Assembly: GCA_000435635.1 (NCBI GenBank)
Contig: FR882122.1
Span: 1 to 31,664 of the forward strand
Reading direction: 5' to 3'
DNA length: 31,664 nt
Source: Prevotella sp. CAG:1320
GTDB lineage: Bacteria; Bacteroidota; Bacteroidia; Bacteroidales; Bacteroidaceae
The notes under the pieces were generated by a model. The model worked only from the letters and a program-made list of their open reading frames with translations. It searched no databases and was not told the DNA's origin. How positions within the stretch are numbered: position 1 is the stretch's first letter; each line of letters opens with the position of its first letter. A program made the translations under genes and the position numbers. This document shows, piece by piece, positions 24,590 through 31,664 of the stretch.

Positions 24590-25176
24590 TCTGGAAAGGA
24601 TTTTCACGCAAGCCATTCCATGCGCCCGACGAGCCACTGCCCACAAGAGCCGTCAAGCTGGAAATCCCGAGAAGGCATTTTTGGATACGCGCGCTACTGT
24701 TATCCTCGCCTCTGTACCTGCCCATAATCGCTTCGCTTTATTTAAAAAGCTACGCGACGGGCATCACCTTCATAGACAAGCCATGGGTTGCCATTGGATT
24801 ATTATCCGCCTTGTTTTTAAGCCCGGTCCACGAATGGCTGCATTGCCTTCCCTATCCTCGCACGGCCATGGCATATATCGGGATCCTCCCAACTCGCTTC
24901 ATGGCATACATGACTTGCCATTCTCCCATCAGCCGAAGGAACGACATGATTTCCTCCCTGCTCCCAGCCACTTTAGGCATTGTCCCATGGCTCGCGTTTC
25001 TATGCGCGCCGCCCACACAAACGGAGTTTGCCTCTTTTTGTTGGGGGCTTGCCATCATGGGAGTCGTGTCTCCATGTCCAGACTACCTGTATGCGTATCA
25101 GCTGTGGAAATACGTCCCAAAGCGTGCTTTCACGCAAACGACAAGTCACGGAGTTTACTGGTTTAAAAGCACTTAA
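24577..25176 (+). CDS. DUF3267-type membrane protein (putative zincin peptidase)
   Basis: A 199-residue membrane protein with about four hydrophobic segments: FWIRALLLSSPLYLPIIASLYL, WVAIGLLSALFLSP, MISSLLPATLGIVPWLAFLC and FCWGLAIMGVV. HEWLH after the second segment fits the HExxH metal motif, and PDYLYAYQLWKY near the end supplies a conserved acidic residue; both are features of the DUF3267 family, whose substrates are unknown. I start at ATG 24577 (MPQIIWKGFSRKP). It overlaps the end of the GNAT frame by 13 bp, so it was probably coupled to that gene before the MITE inserted. Confidence 0.8.
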   Translation: MPQIIWKGFSRKPFHAPDEPLPTRAVKLEIPRRHFWIRALLLSSPLYLPIIASLYLKSYATGITFIDKPWVAIGLLSALFLSPVHEWLHCLPYPRTAMAYIGILPTRFMAYMTCHSPISRRNDMISSLLPATLGIVPWLAFLCAPPTQTEFASFCWGLAIMGVVSPCPDYLYAYQLWKYVPKRAFTQTTSHGVYWFKST

Positions 25177-25270
25177 AGCAATAATGCGACCACCTTTTGC
25201 GAAACAAGAGTTGCCCATTAGTTCAAAACGGATTCAACGCATTATACCTCGCACCAGTTCCTCTAGTCCG

Positions 25271-25380
25271 CAAAACAAGTTATTTTGCCCATGAAAACAA
25301 GTTATTTCGGTCAGCAAAACAAGTTATTTTAATCGGCAAAACAAGTTGAATCGAAAAGCGAAACAACTTGTCTTGAAAAG
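25271..25380. repeat. Five units at a 22-bp period, core CAAAACAAGTTATTT
   Basis: Units start at 25271, 25293, 25315, 25337 and 25359. The first three share about 15 bases and differ in about 7. The fourth drifts after AAGTT, and the fifth (CGAAACAACTTGTCTTG) carries the core partly in inverted sense. The step is exactly 22 bp throughout. Confidence 0.9.
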
Positions 25381-25569
25381 CGCCCTTGGAATCCCGACCC
25401 GTGACGCATAACTTATCGGCGAGCAAACGGAAAAGCAAGCAGCCCCGTAAATCCCGCAGTCCGCGAAAGAAGCGTATAGAGAGACATGGCGCATGGCGTT
25501 GCCGCCTCGCGGCAATATCGCGGGGGGCTTCCAGCACTACTCCTTTTGAAAGTCAATACGACTGCTCTC

Positions 25570-25650
25570 CCAGTACCAGCCTAGTGAAACTCCAGTACCA
25601 GCCTGCTGAAACTCCAGTACCAACTAACTGAAACTCCAGTACCAGTAAGC
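25570..25650. repeat. Four units at a 22-bp period, core CCAGTACCA with GAAACT
   Basis: CCAGTACCA recurs at 25570, 25592, 25614 and 25636. The first three units end in TGAAACT, so the conserved block is about 15-16 bases per 22; the fourth unit decays after its core. The sequence is unrelated to the other two arrays. Confidence 0.9.
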
Positions 25651-25735
25651 CGGTATTCGAAAGGATACTGTACTTCCGGCAGCATGATACTATATGATAA
25701 AAGGCTTTTCCGCTCTTGCCTTGAGCGCAAAGGAC

Positions 25736-25770
25736 AAAAAAAATCGGTTGTCGTCACGACAGCCGATTTT
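25736..25770 (-). terminator. Strong terminator of the candidate small RNA
   Basis: AAAATCGGTTGTCG (25740-25753) pairs with CGACAGCCGATTTT (25757-25770) with one G-U pair and a 3-nt loop; eight T residues lie on the minus-strand exit. No protein gene on that strand needs it. Confidence 0.85.
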
Positions 25771-25858
25771 CAAAAAACAAACTACTTAAAAACTAATCTA
25801 CTAAAACAAATCAAAATATCATTGTTGGCCATTAGCCAATTATCTTCTTGCCTAATAT
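25736..25858 (-). ncRNA. Candidate small RNA of about 120 nt
   Basis: A good promoter (25865-25896) and a strong terminator (25736-25770) bracket about 120 nt on the minus strand. The 5' part can fold into a small hairpin (TTGGC-TAATG-GCCAA), a U-rich single strand follows, and the terminator stem ends it. The only open frame is a 16-codon one (MANNDILICFSRLVFK) without a ribosome site. I do not recognise the RNA family. It could instead be a leader-like peptide transcript. Target unknown. Confidence 0.55.
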
Positions 25859-25864
25859 CGTTTG

Positions 25865-25896
25865 CAAATTTAGGACTTTTACGGAAACCTTCCAAA
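25865..25896 (-). promoter_or_regulatory. Promoter of the candidate small RNA
   Basis: On the minus strand: TTTG (25893-25896), a 20-bp spacer, TAAATTTG (25865-25872). This is a full match to the Bacteroides TTTG-N19-21-TAnnTTTG pattern, the best in the window. Confidence 0.75.
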
Positions 25897-25933
25897 GAAA
25901 AGCTGTAAAAAAATGCCAATATCGCTAAAATAC

Positions 25934-25968
25934 AAAAAAAAAGGAGATGGCCTACGCAAGCCATCCCC
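25934..25968 (-). terminator. Rho-independent terminator of groEL
   Basis: GGGGATGGC and GCCATCTCC (25960-25968 and 25943-25951 on the plus strand) pair with one G-U, and nine T residues follow on the minus strand. It lies 26 bp after the groEL stop. Confidence 0.9.
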
Positions 25969-25994
25969 TCTTTTGTTATGTTAAGTTTACAAAA

Positions 25995-27626
<1,632 letters not shown>

Positions 27627-27685
27627 TTATTTCCTTGTTTAAGTTTGTTTCTTTATGACTATATATTAATAATGTGTCGGAAGAA

Positions 27686-27955
27686 TTAGCCTACCACGGC
27701 GAGCACATCGCTCTGGCGCATGATGAGATATTTCTCGCCATCCACCTCCAGCTCTGTACCAGCATATTTGCCATAGAGCACGGTGTCGCCTTCCTTCAAT
27801 ATCATCTCCTCATCCTTTGTGCCGTTTCCTACAGCCACTACCTTGCCACGCTGCGGTTTCTCCTTAGCCGTGTCAGGGATGATGATACCACCTACTTTTT
27901 CCTCAGCCTGTGCCGGAAGCACCAGGACTCTGTCTGCTAATGGTTTGATGTTCAT
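27686..27955 (-). CDS. groES: Co-chaperonin GroES
   Basis: The heptameric lid of the GroEL cage. The 89-residue protein starts [15 protein letters not shown], has the mobile loop region [20 protein letters not shown] (residues about 17-36) and ends with [13 protein letters not shown]. Length and motifs are normal for the family. It is the first gene of the groES-groEL pair. I find no CIRCE element upstream; the promoter is not clear, though several TGTCA/TGACA motifs lie 60-130 bp before the start. Confidence 0.97.
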   Translation of the reverse strand: MNIKPLADRVLVLPAQAEEKVGGIIIPDTAKEKPQRGKVVAVGNGTKDEEMILKEGDTVLYGKYAGTELEVDGEKYLIMRQSDVLAVVG

Positions 27956-28121
27956 AGTTGTATTGTTTTAAGTTATCAATTGTTTCTATATCGCACCTCC
28001 ATACATGCAAACAACATGCCAAAAACAAATATTGTCAGTACATGCGGACACCGTTATGTGACAATTATGGCAGTGACAAAGGTGCTTGTCGTCCAAATGA
28101 TATTGAATGCGCTCCCACTCA

Positions 28122-28145
28122 AAAAACATTAGAAGATAAGAGATT
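28122..28145 (+). repeat. 24-bp leader repeat, copy 1
   Basis: Begins AAAAACATTAGAAGAT and matches 30075-30098 with one mismatch in 24 bases. Copy 1 lies about 140 bp before the zinc-ribbon/PNPOx gene. Confidence 0.85.
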
Positions 28146-28160
28146 CTCGGAAAAATACCC

Positions 28161-28168
28161 TATTTTTG
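28161..28168 (+). promoter_or_regulatory. Predicted -7 box before the zinc-ribbon/PNPOx gene
   Basis: TATTTTTG, exact TAnnTTTG, giving a leader of about 110 nt before ATG 28288. No clear -33 TTTG. Confidence 0.45.
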
Positions 28169-28287
28169 TAAACGGATTGAGGCAACTCTCTCCGTACATA
28201 TCAGAATAAAGTGGAAGCAGTTCCACGCTCTCGCATTTTACAACCGCCTGTAAAGGAACTGACAGGCATTGAGAATAGGACAACTAT

Positions 28288-28968
28288 ATGGAACAACAAT
28301 TTTGCCAAAGTTGCGGTATGCCCCTGACTGATGAGAACAGAGGGACCAATGCCGATGGAAGCCGTAGCGAGGATTATTGCGCCTATTGCTACAAAAACGG
28401 AGAGTTCACCCAAGAGTTCACAATGAACCAGATGATTGAGTTCTGCCTGCAATTCTTAGACCAATGGAATGTGCAGACGGGGCGTAAGTTGACTCCCATA
28501 CAAGCGAAAGAAGAAATGCTCCAGCACTTTCCGCACTTGAAACGGTGGAAAGCGAACGATGAACGGACACTGACGGAAAAAGCGACTCACTTGCTTTCCC
28601 AATGCGAGAACGTGACCGTTGCCTCCATTGATACCAACGGCTATCCTCGTCCCGTACAGATGTCTAAAATTGGTGCGAAGGGATTCCATGAGGTTTGGAT
28701 GGCTACAAGCGCTGATTCCGTAAAAGTAAATGATTTTAAGGCGAACAACAAGGCGGGGCTTTGCTACGACCATTACGGAGATGGTGTTGCCCTGCGCGGT
28801 ACGGTAGAGATTGTCACGGACGATGCCATCCGCAAGGAAATGTGGCAGGACTGGTTTATATATCATTTCCCCGGCGGGCCGAATGACCCCAATTACGTGC
28901 TTCTGCACTTCATTGGCACGGAAGCCACCTTCTGGATAAATGGCGAATTTTCTCACTCCAACATCTGA
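28288..28968 (+). CDS. Zinc ribbon plus pyridoxamine 5'-phosphate oxidase-like protein
   Basis: A 226-residue two-domain protein. Residues 1 to about 80 are a putative zinc ribbon (CQSCGMPL and YCAYCYKNGEFTQEF supply four cysteines) with a helical extension. Residues about 90-226 resemble the PNPOx-like split-barrel flavin-binding family (general stress protein 26 type): VTVASIDTNGYPRPVQMS, EVWMATSADSVKVNDFKANNKAGLCY, GVALRGTVEIV. Such proteins bind FMN, F420 or haem; the reaction cannot be read from sequence. The following DUF3795 gene starts inside its stop codon (TGATG), so the two are translationally coupled. It opens the accessory gene run. Confidence 0.85.
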   Translation: MEQQFCQSCGMPLTDENRGTNADGSRSEDYCAYCYKNGEFTQEFTMNQMIEFCLQFLDQWNVQTGRKLTPIQAKEEMLQHFPHLKRWKANDERTLTEKATHLLSQCENVTVASIDTNGYPRPVQMSKIGAKGFHEVWMATSADSVKVNDFKANNKAGLCYDHYGDGVALRGTVEIVTDDAIRKEMWQDWFIYHFPGGPNDPNYVLLHFIGTEATFWINGEFSHSNI

Positions 28969-29318
28969 TGTTTATGAAAACAATCGTAGTTGACACTCAA
29001 AACATAGCCGCTTGTGGTCTTTATTGCGGAGCCTGCCGTAAGTTCTTGTCGGAGAAATGCCCCGGATGCAAGCAAAATGAAAAGGCGACCTGGTGTAAAA
29101 TTCGCTCATGTTGCCAAGAAAACAAGTTCAACACTTGCGCTGAATGCTCCCATGATGTCAAGGAATGCAAGTTGTTTTCCAACCGGATAAGCAAGGTGTT
29201 CGCGTTCCTGTTTAATTCTGACCGTCCCGCTTGCATTCGCTATATCAAGGAACAAGGCGAGCAAGCCTTCGCCGAAGAGATGGCCAAACGTAAATGTCAA
29301 ACCATCAAAAGAAAATAA
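28968..29318 (+). CDS. Cysteine-rich DUF3795-like protein
   Basis: A 116-residue protein with twelve cysteines concentrated in the first 75 residues: ACGLYCGACRKFL, CPGCKQNEKATWCKIRSCCQ, and CAECSHDVKECKLF. The pattern fits the DUF3795 family, thought to bind zinc or another metal; its role is unknown. The C-terminal third is basic (EEMAKRKCQTIKRK). Two starts are possible: ATG 28968, overlapping the previous stop (used here), and ATG 28974. The DJ-1-type gene starts 2 bp after its stop. Confidence 0.85.
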   Translation: MFMKTIVVDTQNIAACGLYCGACRKFLSEKCPGCKQNEKATWCKIRSCCQENKFNTCAECSHDVKECKLFSNRISKVFAFLFNSDRPACIRYIKEQGEQAFAEEMAKRKCQTIKRK

Positions 29319-29320
29319 AC

Positions 29321-29944
29321 ATGAAGAACGAGGTATTATATCTGTTGTTAAACAATTATGCCGACCATGAGTCCGTGTTCTTGGCTTCAGCTATTGCTTG
29401 TGACGAACGCTGTATAAAAGAGAGCCCCAAATACCTAAACAAAGTTGTAGCCCCCACATTGGATGCTGTGCGCTCATGCAGTGGTTTCCACGCTTTACCC
29501 GACTATTCTTTTGATACGATGCCCGATGATTATGCCGCATTAGTGCTAATTGGAGGTTTTGGTTGGCTCGACGAAAAAGAAGCGAATAAAGTCGTGCCAA
29601 TTGTTCGCCGCGCCATAGAGAAAGGGATTATTGTAGGAGCCATCTGCAATGCAGCTTCTTTCCTTGCCAAACATGGTTTCTTAAATGAGATAAAACATAC
29701 AGGAAACGGCTTAGAACAGCTACAATTATGGGGAGGAGGCAACTATACCAATAAGGCGGGCTATGTGAACGAGCAAGCCGTATCCGACAATCGTATCGTA
29801 ACGGCAAACGGCACCGGTTATTTGGAATTTGCCAAAGAGTTGTTGCTGTTGCTGGAGAATGATACTCCCGAACAGATTGACATGTTCTACCGCTTCAACA
29901 AAGTGGGATTTGTGGCCATGATGCAGGAAATGCAACAAAAATAA
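29321..29944 (+). CDS. DJ-1/PfpI family protein (class I amidotransferase-like)
   Basis: A 207-residue cytoplasmic protein of the DJ-1/PfpI superfamily, which includes glyoxalase III-type deglycases, chaperones and peptidases. The fold is indicated by EVLYLLLNNYADHESVFLA, ALVLIGGFGWLDEKE and the nucleophile elbow GAICNAASFLAKHGFLN (Cys at about residue 109), followed by the TANGTGYLEFAKELL end seen in the branch often annotated as putative amidase or YdeA-like. I start at ATG 29321 (MKNEVLYLLL), 2 bp after the previous stop, rather than at 29294, which overlaps it. The substrate is unknown. Confidence 0.88.
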   Translation: MKNEVLYLLLNNYADHESVFLASAIACDERCIKESPKYLNKVVAPTLDAVRSCSGFHALPDYSFDTMPDDYAALVLIGGFGWLDEKEANKVVPIVRRAIEKGIIVGAICNAASFLAKHGFLNEIKHTGNGLEQLQLWGGGNYTNKAGYVNEQAVSDNRIVTANGTGYLEFAKELLLLLENDTPEQIDMFYRFNKVGFVAMMQEMQQK

Positions 29945-29959
29945 CAAGAATTCAAAAAA

Positions 29960-30055
29960 ATGGAACTATCTGATTGGTTTAATGGATTTCAGAGTGGCAT
30001 AGCTCGACTCTCACCGAAGCAACGGGCTGGATACATCATCTTGTTAATTGAATAA
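29960..30055 (+). pseudogene. 31-codon open frame, probable 5' remnant of a larger gene
   Basis: The short frame begins MELSDWFNGFQSGIARLSP and ends after 31 codons. The start looks like the opening of a longer soluble protein rather than a functional microprotein: charged and aromatic, without hydrophobic helix or cysteine motif. It sits 15 bp after the DJ-1-type gene. The 3' part appears lost next to a repeated 24-bp sequence (30075-30098). This is inference from appearance only. Confidence 0.35.
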
Positions 30056-30074
30056 TTGCATACACAAAGCAAAT

Positions 30075-30098
30075 AAAAACATTAGAAGATAGGAGATT
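30075..30098 (+). repeat. 24-bp leader repeat, copy 2
   Basis: Matches 28122-28145 with one mismatch. It ends 21 bp before the ATG of the double GNAT gene and includes a purine-rich AGGAGATT. Confidence 0.85.
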
Positions 30099-30119
30099 AT
30101 TGAAAATTAGACAAAGAAC

Positions 30120-31109
30120 ATGGAAATAGTCACAGACCGACTTATATTGCGTCCTTGGCAAGAATCCGATGCCGAGTCGCTGTACAAATACGCCCAAGAC
30201 CCGAGAATCGGGCCTATTGCGGGTTGGCCTCCTCATACTTCCGTGGAAGACAGCCTGAACATCATCCGTACTGTATTTGCTGCTCCTGAAACTTACGCAG
30301 TAGTCTTGAAAGAAACAGGTGAACCGGTCGGGAGCATAGGTATCATGTTCGGGGATGGCCTGCACAGTGCTAAAATGCAGGCGGATGAGGCGGAGATAGG
30401 CTATTGGCTAGGTGTGCCTTATTGGGGACAAGAGTTGATACCCGAAGCCGTGCGTTGCCTGCAGAAAAGATGTTTTGAGGATTTGGGAATGACTACCATC
30501 TGGTGCGGATATTATGATGGCAATGCGAAGTCCCGCCGAGTGATGGAGAAGTGTGGTTTCCGTTTTCATCATACGGAAGAAGGCAAGACGTCTCCGCTTG
30601 GAGATGTTCGCACGGAACATTTCATGCGAATAACAAAGGGGGAATGGGAGGCAAATCAAGTATGGATTCAGCCCGTTATAAGCGATAAGAAATGTTATCT
30701 GCCTCTTTTGCTACTTGGGGATGAACAGGAATCCATGATTGACAGATATTTGGGGCGGGGCAAAATGTTCGTCATGCAGAATCAAGCAGCAACACCCATA
30801 GCCATAGCTGTGGTTACTGATGAGGGGAACGGCGTATTGGAATTGAAAAACTTGGCAGTTCATCCTCTCTTTCAACGGAAAGGGAATGGGCGAAGAATGA
30901 TTGCGTATGTACGCGAACACTATAAAGACCAGTTTCATACGTTGCTTGCGGGTACGGGCGACAGCGGGCAAACCTTCTCTTTCTACAAGAGCTGCGGCTT
31001 CATGTATTCGCATACTGTAGCCAACTTTTTCTTAAAGAATTATGACCATCCAATTATGGAAAATGGTAAGGTGCTGAAAGATATGATTTATTTTAAGCGT
31101 AAGATATAA
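30120..31109 (+). CDS. Double-domain GNAT acetyltransferase (RimJ-like plus GNAT)
   Basis: A 329-residue fusion of two acetyltransferase domains. Residues 1 to about 178 are RimJ/RimL-like: TDRLILRPWQESDAESLYKYAQDP, AEIGYWLGVPYWGQELIPEAVR and GYYDGNAKSRRVMEKCGF. Residues about 183-329 are a second GNAT: LLLLGDEQESMIDRYL, ELKNLAVHPLFQRKGNGRRMIAYV (acetyl-CoA loop) and FYKSCGFMYSHT. These two domain types are also familiar as separate proteins, so a fusion of neighbours is likely. Substrates are unknown; antibiotics, amino acids or protein termini are all possible. It is followed by another GNAT gene after 7 bp. Confidence 0.88.
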   Translation: MEIVTDRLILRPWQESDAESLYKYAQDPRIGPIAGWPPHTSVEDSLNIIRTVFAAPETYAVVLKETGEPVGSIGIMFGDGLHSAKMQADEAEIGYWLGVPYWGQELIPEAVRCLQKRCFEDLGMTTIWCGYYDGNAKSRRVMEKCGFRFHHTEEGKTSPLGDVRTEHFMRITKGEWEANQVWIQPVISDKKCYLPLLLLGDEQESMIDRYLGRGKMFVMQNQAATPIAIAVVTDEGNGVLELKNLAVHPLFQRKGNGRRMIAYVREHYKDQFHTLLAGTGDSGQTFSFYKSCGFMYSHTVANFFLKNYDHPIMENGKVLKDMIYFKRKI

Positions 31110-31116
31110 AAGGTAT

Positions 31117-31593
31117 ATGGTAACAAATCTGGGTATACGTCGGTTGGCTGCACAAGACATTCCGGAAATGCGGAAATTGTTCCGCGCCACCGTTCTTACT
31201 GTCAATTCCAAGGACTATACGAAGGAGGAAGTAGAAGACTGGGCTTCGTGCGGAGACAGCGTAGAGCACTGGAAGAAGCTGCTTGCAAAGAACGATTACA
31301 TAGGTGCGCTTGACGGACAAGGCGGAATCGTAGGCTTTTCCTCTATGAACGCCGAAGGCTATTTGCACTCCATGTTTGTCCACAAGGATTGGCAAGGAAA
31401 GGGCATGGCAACCTTGTTGCTTTCGGAAGTGGAAAAAATCGCTCGTAGATACGGGGTGCACAAAATAAGTGTTGAAGTCAGCGTCACCGCACGGCCTTTC
31501 TTCGAGAAACATGGCTACAAAGTGGTGAAGGAACAGAAAGCAAAAGCTAATCGACTTTATCTGACAAACTATGTAATGGAGAAAACATCATGA
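31117..31593 (+). CDS. GNAT family N-acetyltransferase
   Basis: A 158-residue single-domain acetyltransferase: IRRLAAQDIPEMRKLFRATV, VGFSSMNAEGYLHSMFVHKDWQGKGMATLLLSEV (acetyl-CoA loop QGKGMA) and VSVTARPFFEKHGYKVVKEQ, the typical end of this YafP/ElaA-like branch. Start ATG 31117 is 7 bp after the double GNAT gene. Its stop overlaps the ATG of the next gene (ATGA at 31590-31593). No catalytic assignment beyond acetyl-CoA binding can be made. Confidence 0.92.
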   Translation: MVTNLGIRRLAAQDIPEMRKLFRATVLTVNSKDYTKEEVEDWASCGDSVEHWKKLLAKNDYIGALDGQGGIVGFSSMNAEGYLHSMFVHKDWQGKGMATLLLSEVEKIARRYGVHKISVEVSVTARPFFEKHGYKVVKEQKAKANRLYLTNYVMEKTS

Positions 31594-31630
31594 ACATATT
31601 GAAATCTCTCATAATATGGTTTTACTTTAA
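31590..31630 (+). pseudogene. Start of a small membrane-type gene cut by a mobile-element end
   Basis: ATG 31590 overlaps the stop of the previous gene (ATGA). It encodes MNILKSLIIWFYFN before entering the terminal repeat at 31631; reading on gives ASSMNLE and a stop at 31654-31656. The hydrophobic start suggests a membrane protein. Only 14 native codons are visible, so the family is unknown. Confidence 0.55.
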
Positions 31631-31664
31631 CGCGAGTTCGATGAATTTAGAATAAGGCAAGCTG
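31631..31664 (+). mobile_element. Left end of a second element sharing the MITE terminal repeat
   Basis: CGCGAGTTCGATGAATT matches the left end of the MITE-like element (23954-23970) with one mismatch in 17 bases; both are preceded by TAA. The following bases differ (TTAGAATAAGGCAAGCTG), so this may be a different or longer member, possibly the full insertion sequence that mobilises the family. Confidence 0.6.

Larger units (their letters stand above)
25177..25994. other. 818-bp region without protein genes: two 22-bp arrays, a small RNA and two terminators
   Basis: It holds array B (25271-25380), a GC-rich stretch with nothing recognised (25381-25569), array C (25570-25650), the candidate small RNA with promoter and terminator (25736-25896) and the groEL terminator (25934-25968). 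Open frames here run through repeats and terminators and are not believed. Confidence 0.75.
27956..28287. other. Region between divergent groES and the zinc-ribbon/PNPOx gene
   Basis: 332 bp. It contains the groES leader (promoter unclear; TGTCA or TGACA motifs at about 28033-28075), a 24-bp sequence (28122-28145) shared with the region before the double GNAT gene, and a -7 box facing right (28161-28168). The 83-codon open frame across it starts in the groES leader and is not believed. Confidence 0.6.

Noticed and set aside
25386..25631. 81-codon basic frame across the second 22-bp array
   Set aside because: Encodes repeat sequence; no ribosome site; composition reflects the GC-rich spacer.
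25684..25908. 74-codon plus-strand frame
   Set aside because: Passes straight through a 14-bp terminator stem and the small RNA promoter.
27956..28075. CIRCE operator before groES
   Set aside because: No TTAGCACTC-N9-GAGTGCTAA is present; only scattered TGTCA/TGACA motifs were seen, which I could not link to a known heat-shock operator.
27958..28209. 83-codon plus-strand frame between groES and the zinc-ribbon gene
   Set aside because: Starts inside the groES leader and contains a promoter box; no family features.

Overview
The window looks like a chromosomal segment of a Bacteroidales bacterium (Bacteroidaceae or Prevotellaceae). The grounds are: a MurF-alanine racemase fusion; an AmgK-type kinase fused to a RapZ C-terminal domain; a GroEL ending in GGMM; Bacteroidetes-type promoter boxes (TAnnTTTG or TAnnTTCG) in front of many genes; and a RhuM protein inside a type I restriction operon. 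The species cannot be fixed from the sequence alone.

Layout. Positions 1-6921 (minus strand) hold a type I restriction-modification operon in the order hsdR, hsdM, rhuM, a small unknown gene, hsdS. RhuM carries an in-frame stop and hsdS runs off the window. Positions 7391-13856 (plus) hold murF-alr, then a uronate-type cluster: an orphan GatC-like EIIC, a KduI isomerase with an added signal peptide, and an ExuT-like MFS carrier, closed by a terminator. Positions 14199-17550 (minus) hold miaA, a DagK-like lipid kinase, a membrane-anchored winged-helix regulator and a small exported protein. A four-site operator with 11-bp phasing lies between the last two. GAPDH (minus) and mscL (plus) diverge from back-to-back promoters. 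mscL and guaA converge on one bidirectional terminator.

Positions 19444-23832 (minus) form a compact run: small membrane protein, AmgK-RapZ fusion, second small membrane protein, MurU-like nucleotidyltransferase, guaA. The kinase and nucleotidyltransferase pair suggests salvage of cell-wall amino sugars, with the RapZ domain as a possible amino-sugar sensor. Positions 23938-25176 (plus) hold a GNAT gene split near codon 5 by a 172-bp MITE-like element with matching direct repeats, followed by a DUF3267 membrane protein. Positions 25177-25994 hold no convincing protein gene but carry two short arrays with an exact 22-bp period, a candidate small RNA with its own promoter and terminator, and the groEL terminator. 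groES-groEL follows (minus).

Positions 28288-31664 (plus) form an accessory-looking, more A+T-rich run of small enzymes: zinc ribbon/PNPOx protein, Cys-rich DUF3795 protein, DJ-1/PfpI protein, a gene remnant, a double GNAT and a single GNAT. At the right edge a further small gene is cut after about 14 codons by the same terminal repeat seen in the MITE-like element.

The most unusual points are: three unrelated short arrays that all repeat at exactly 22 bp; the MITE insertion that can be reverted on paper to a perfect GNAT start; the exported KduI; the AmgK-RapZ locus; the orphan small RNA; and a miaA promoter whose -33 box lies in the loop of the upstream GAPDH terminator.
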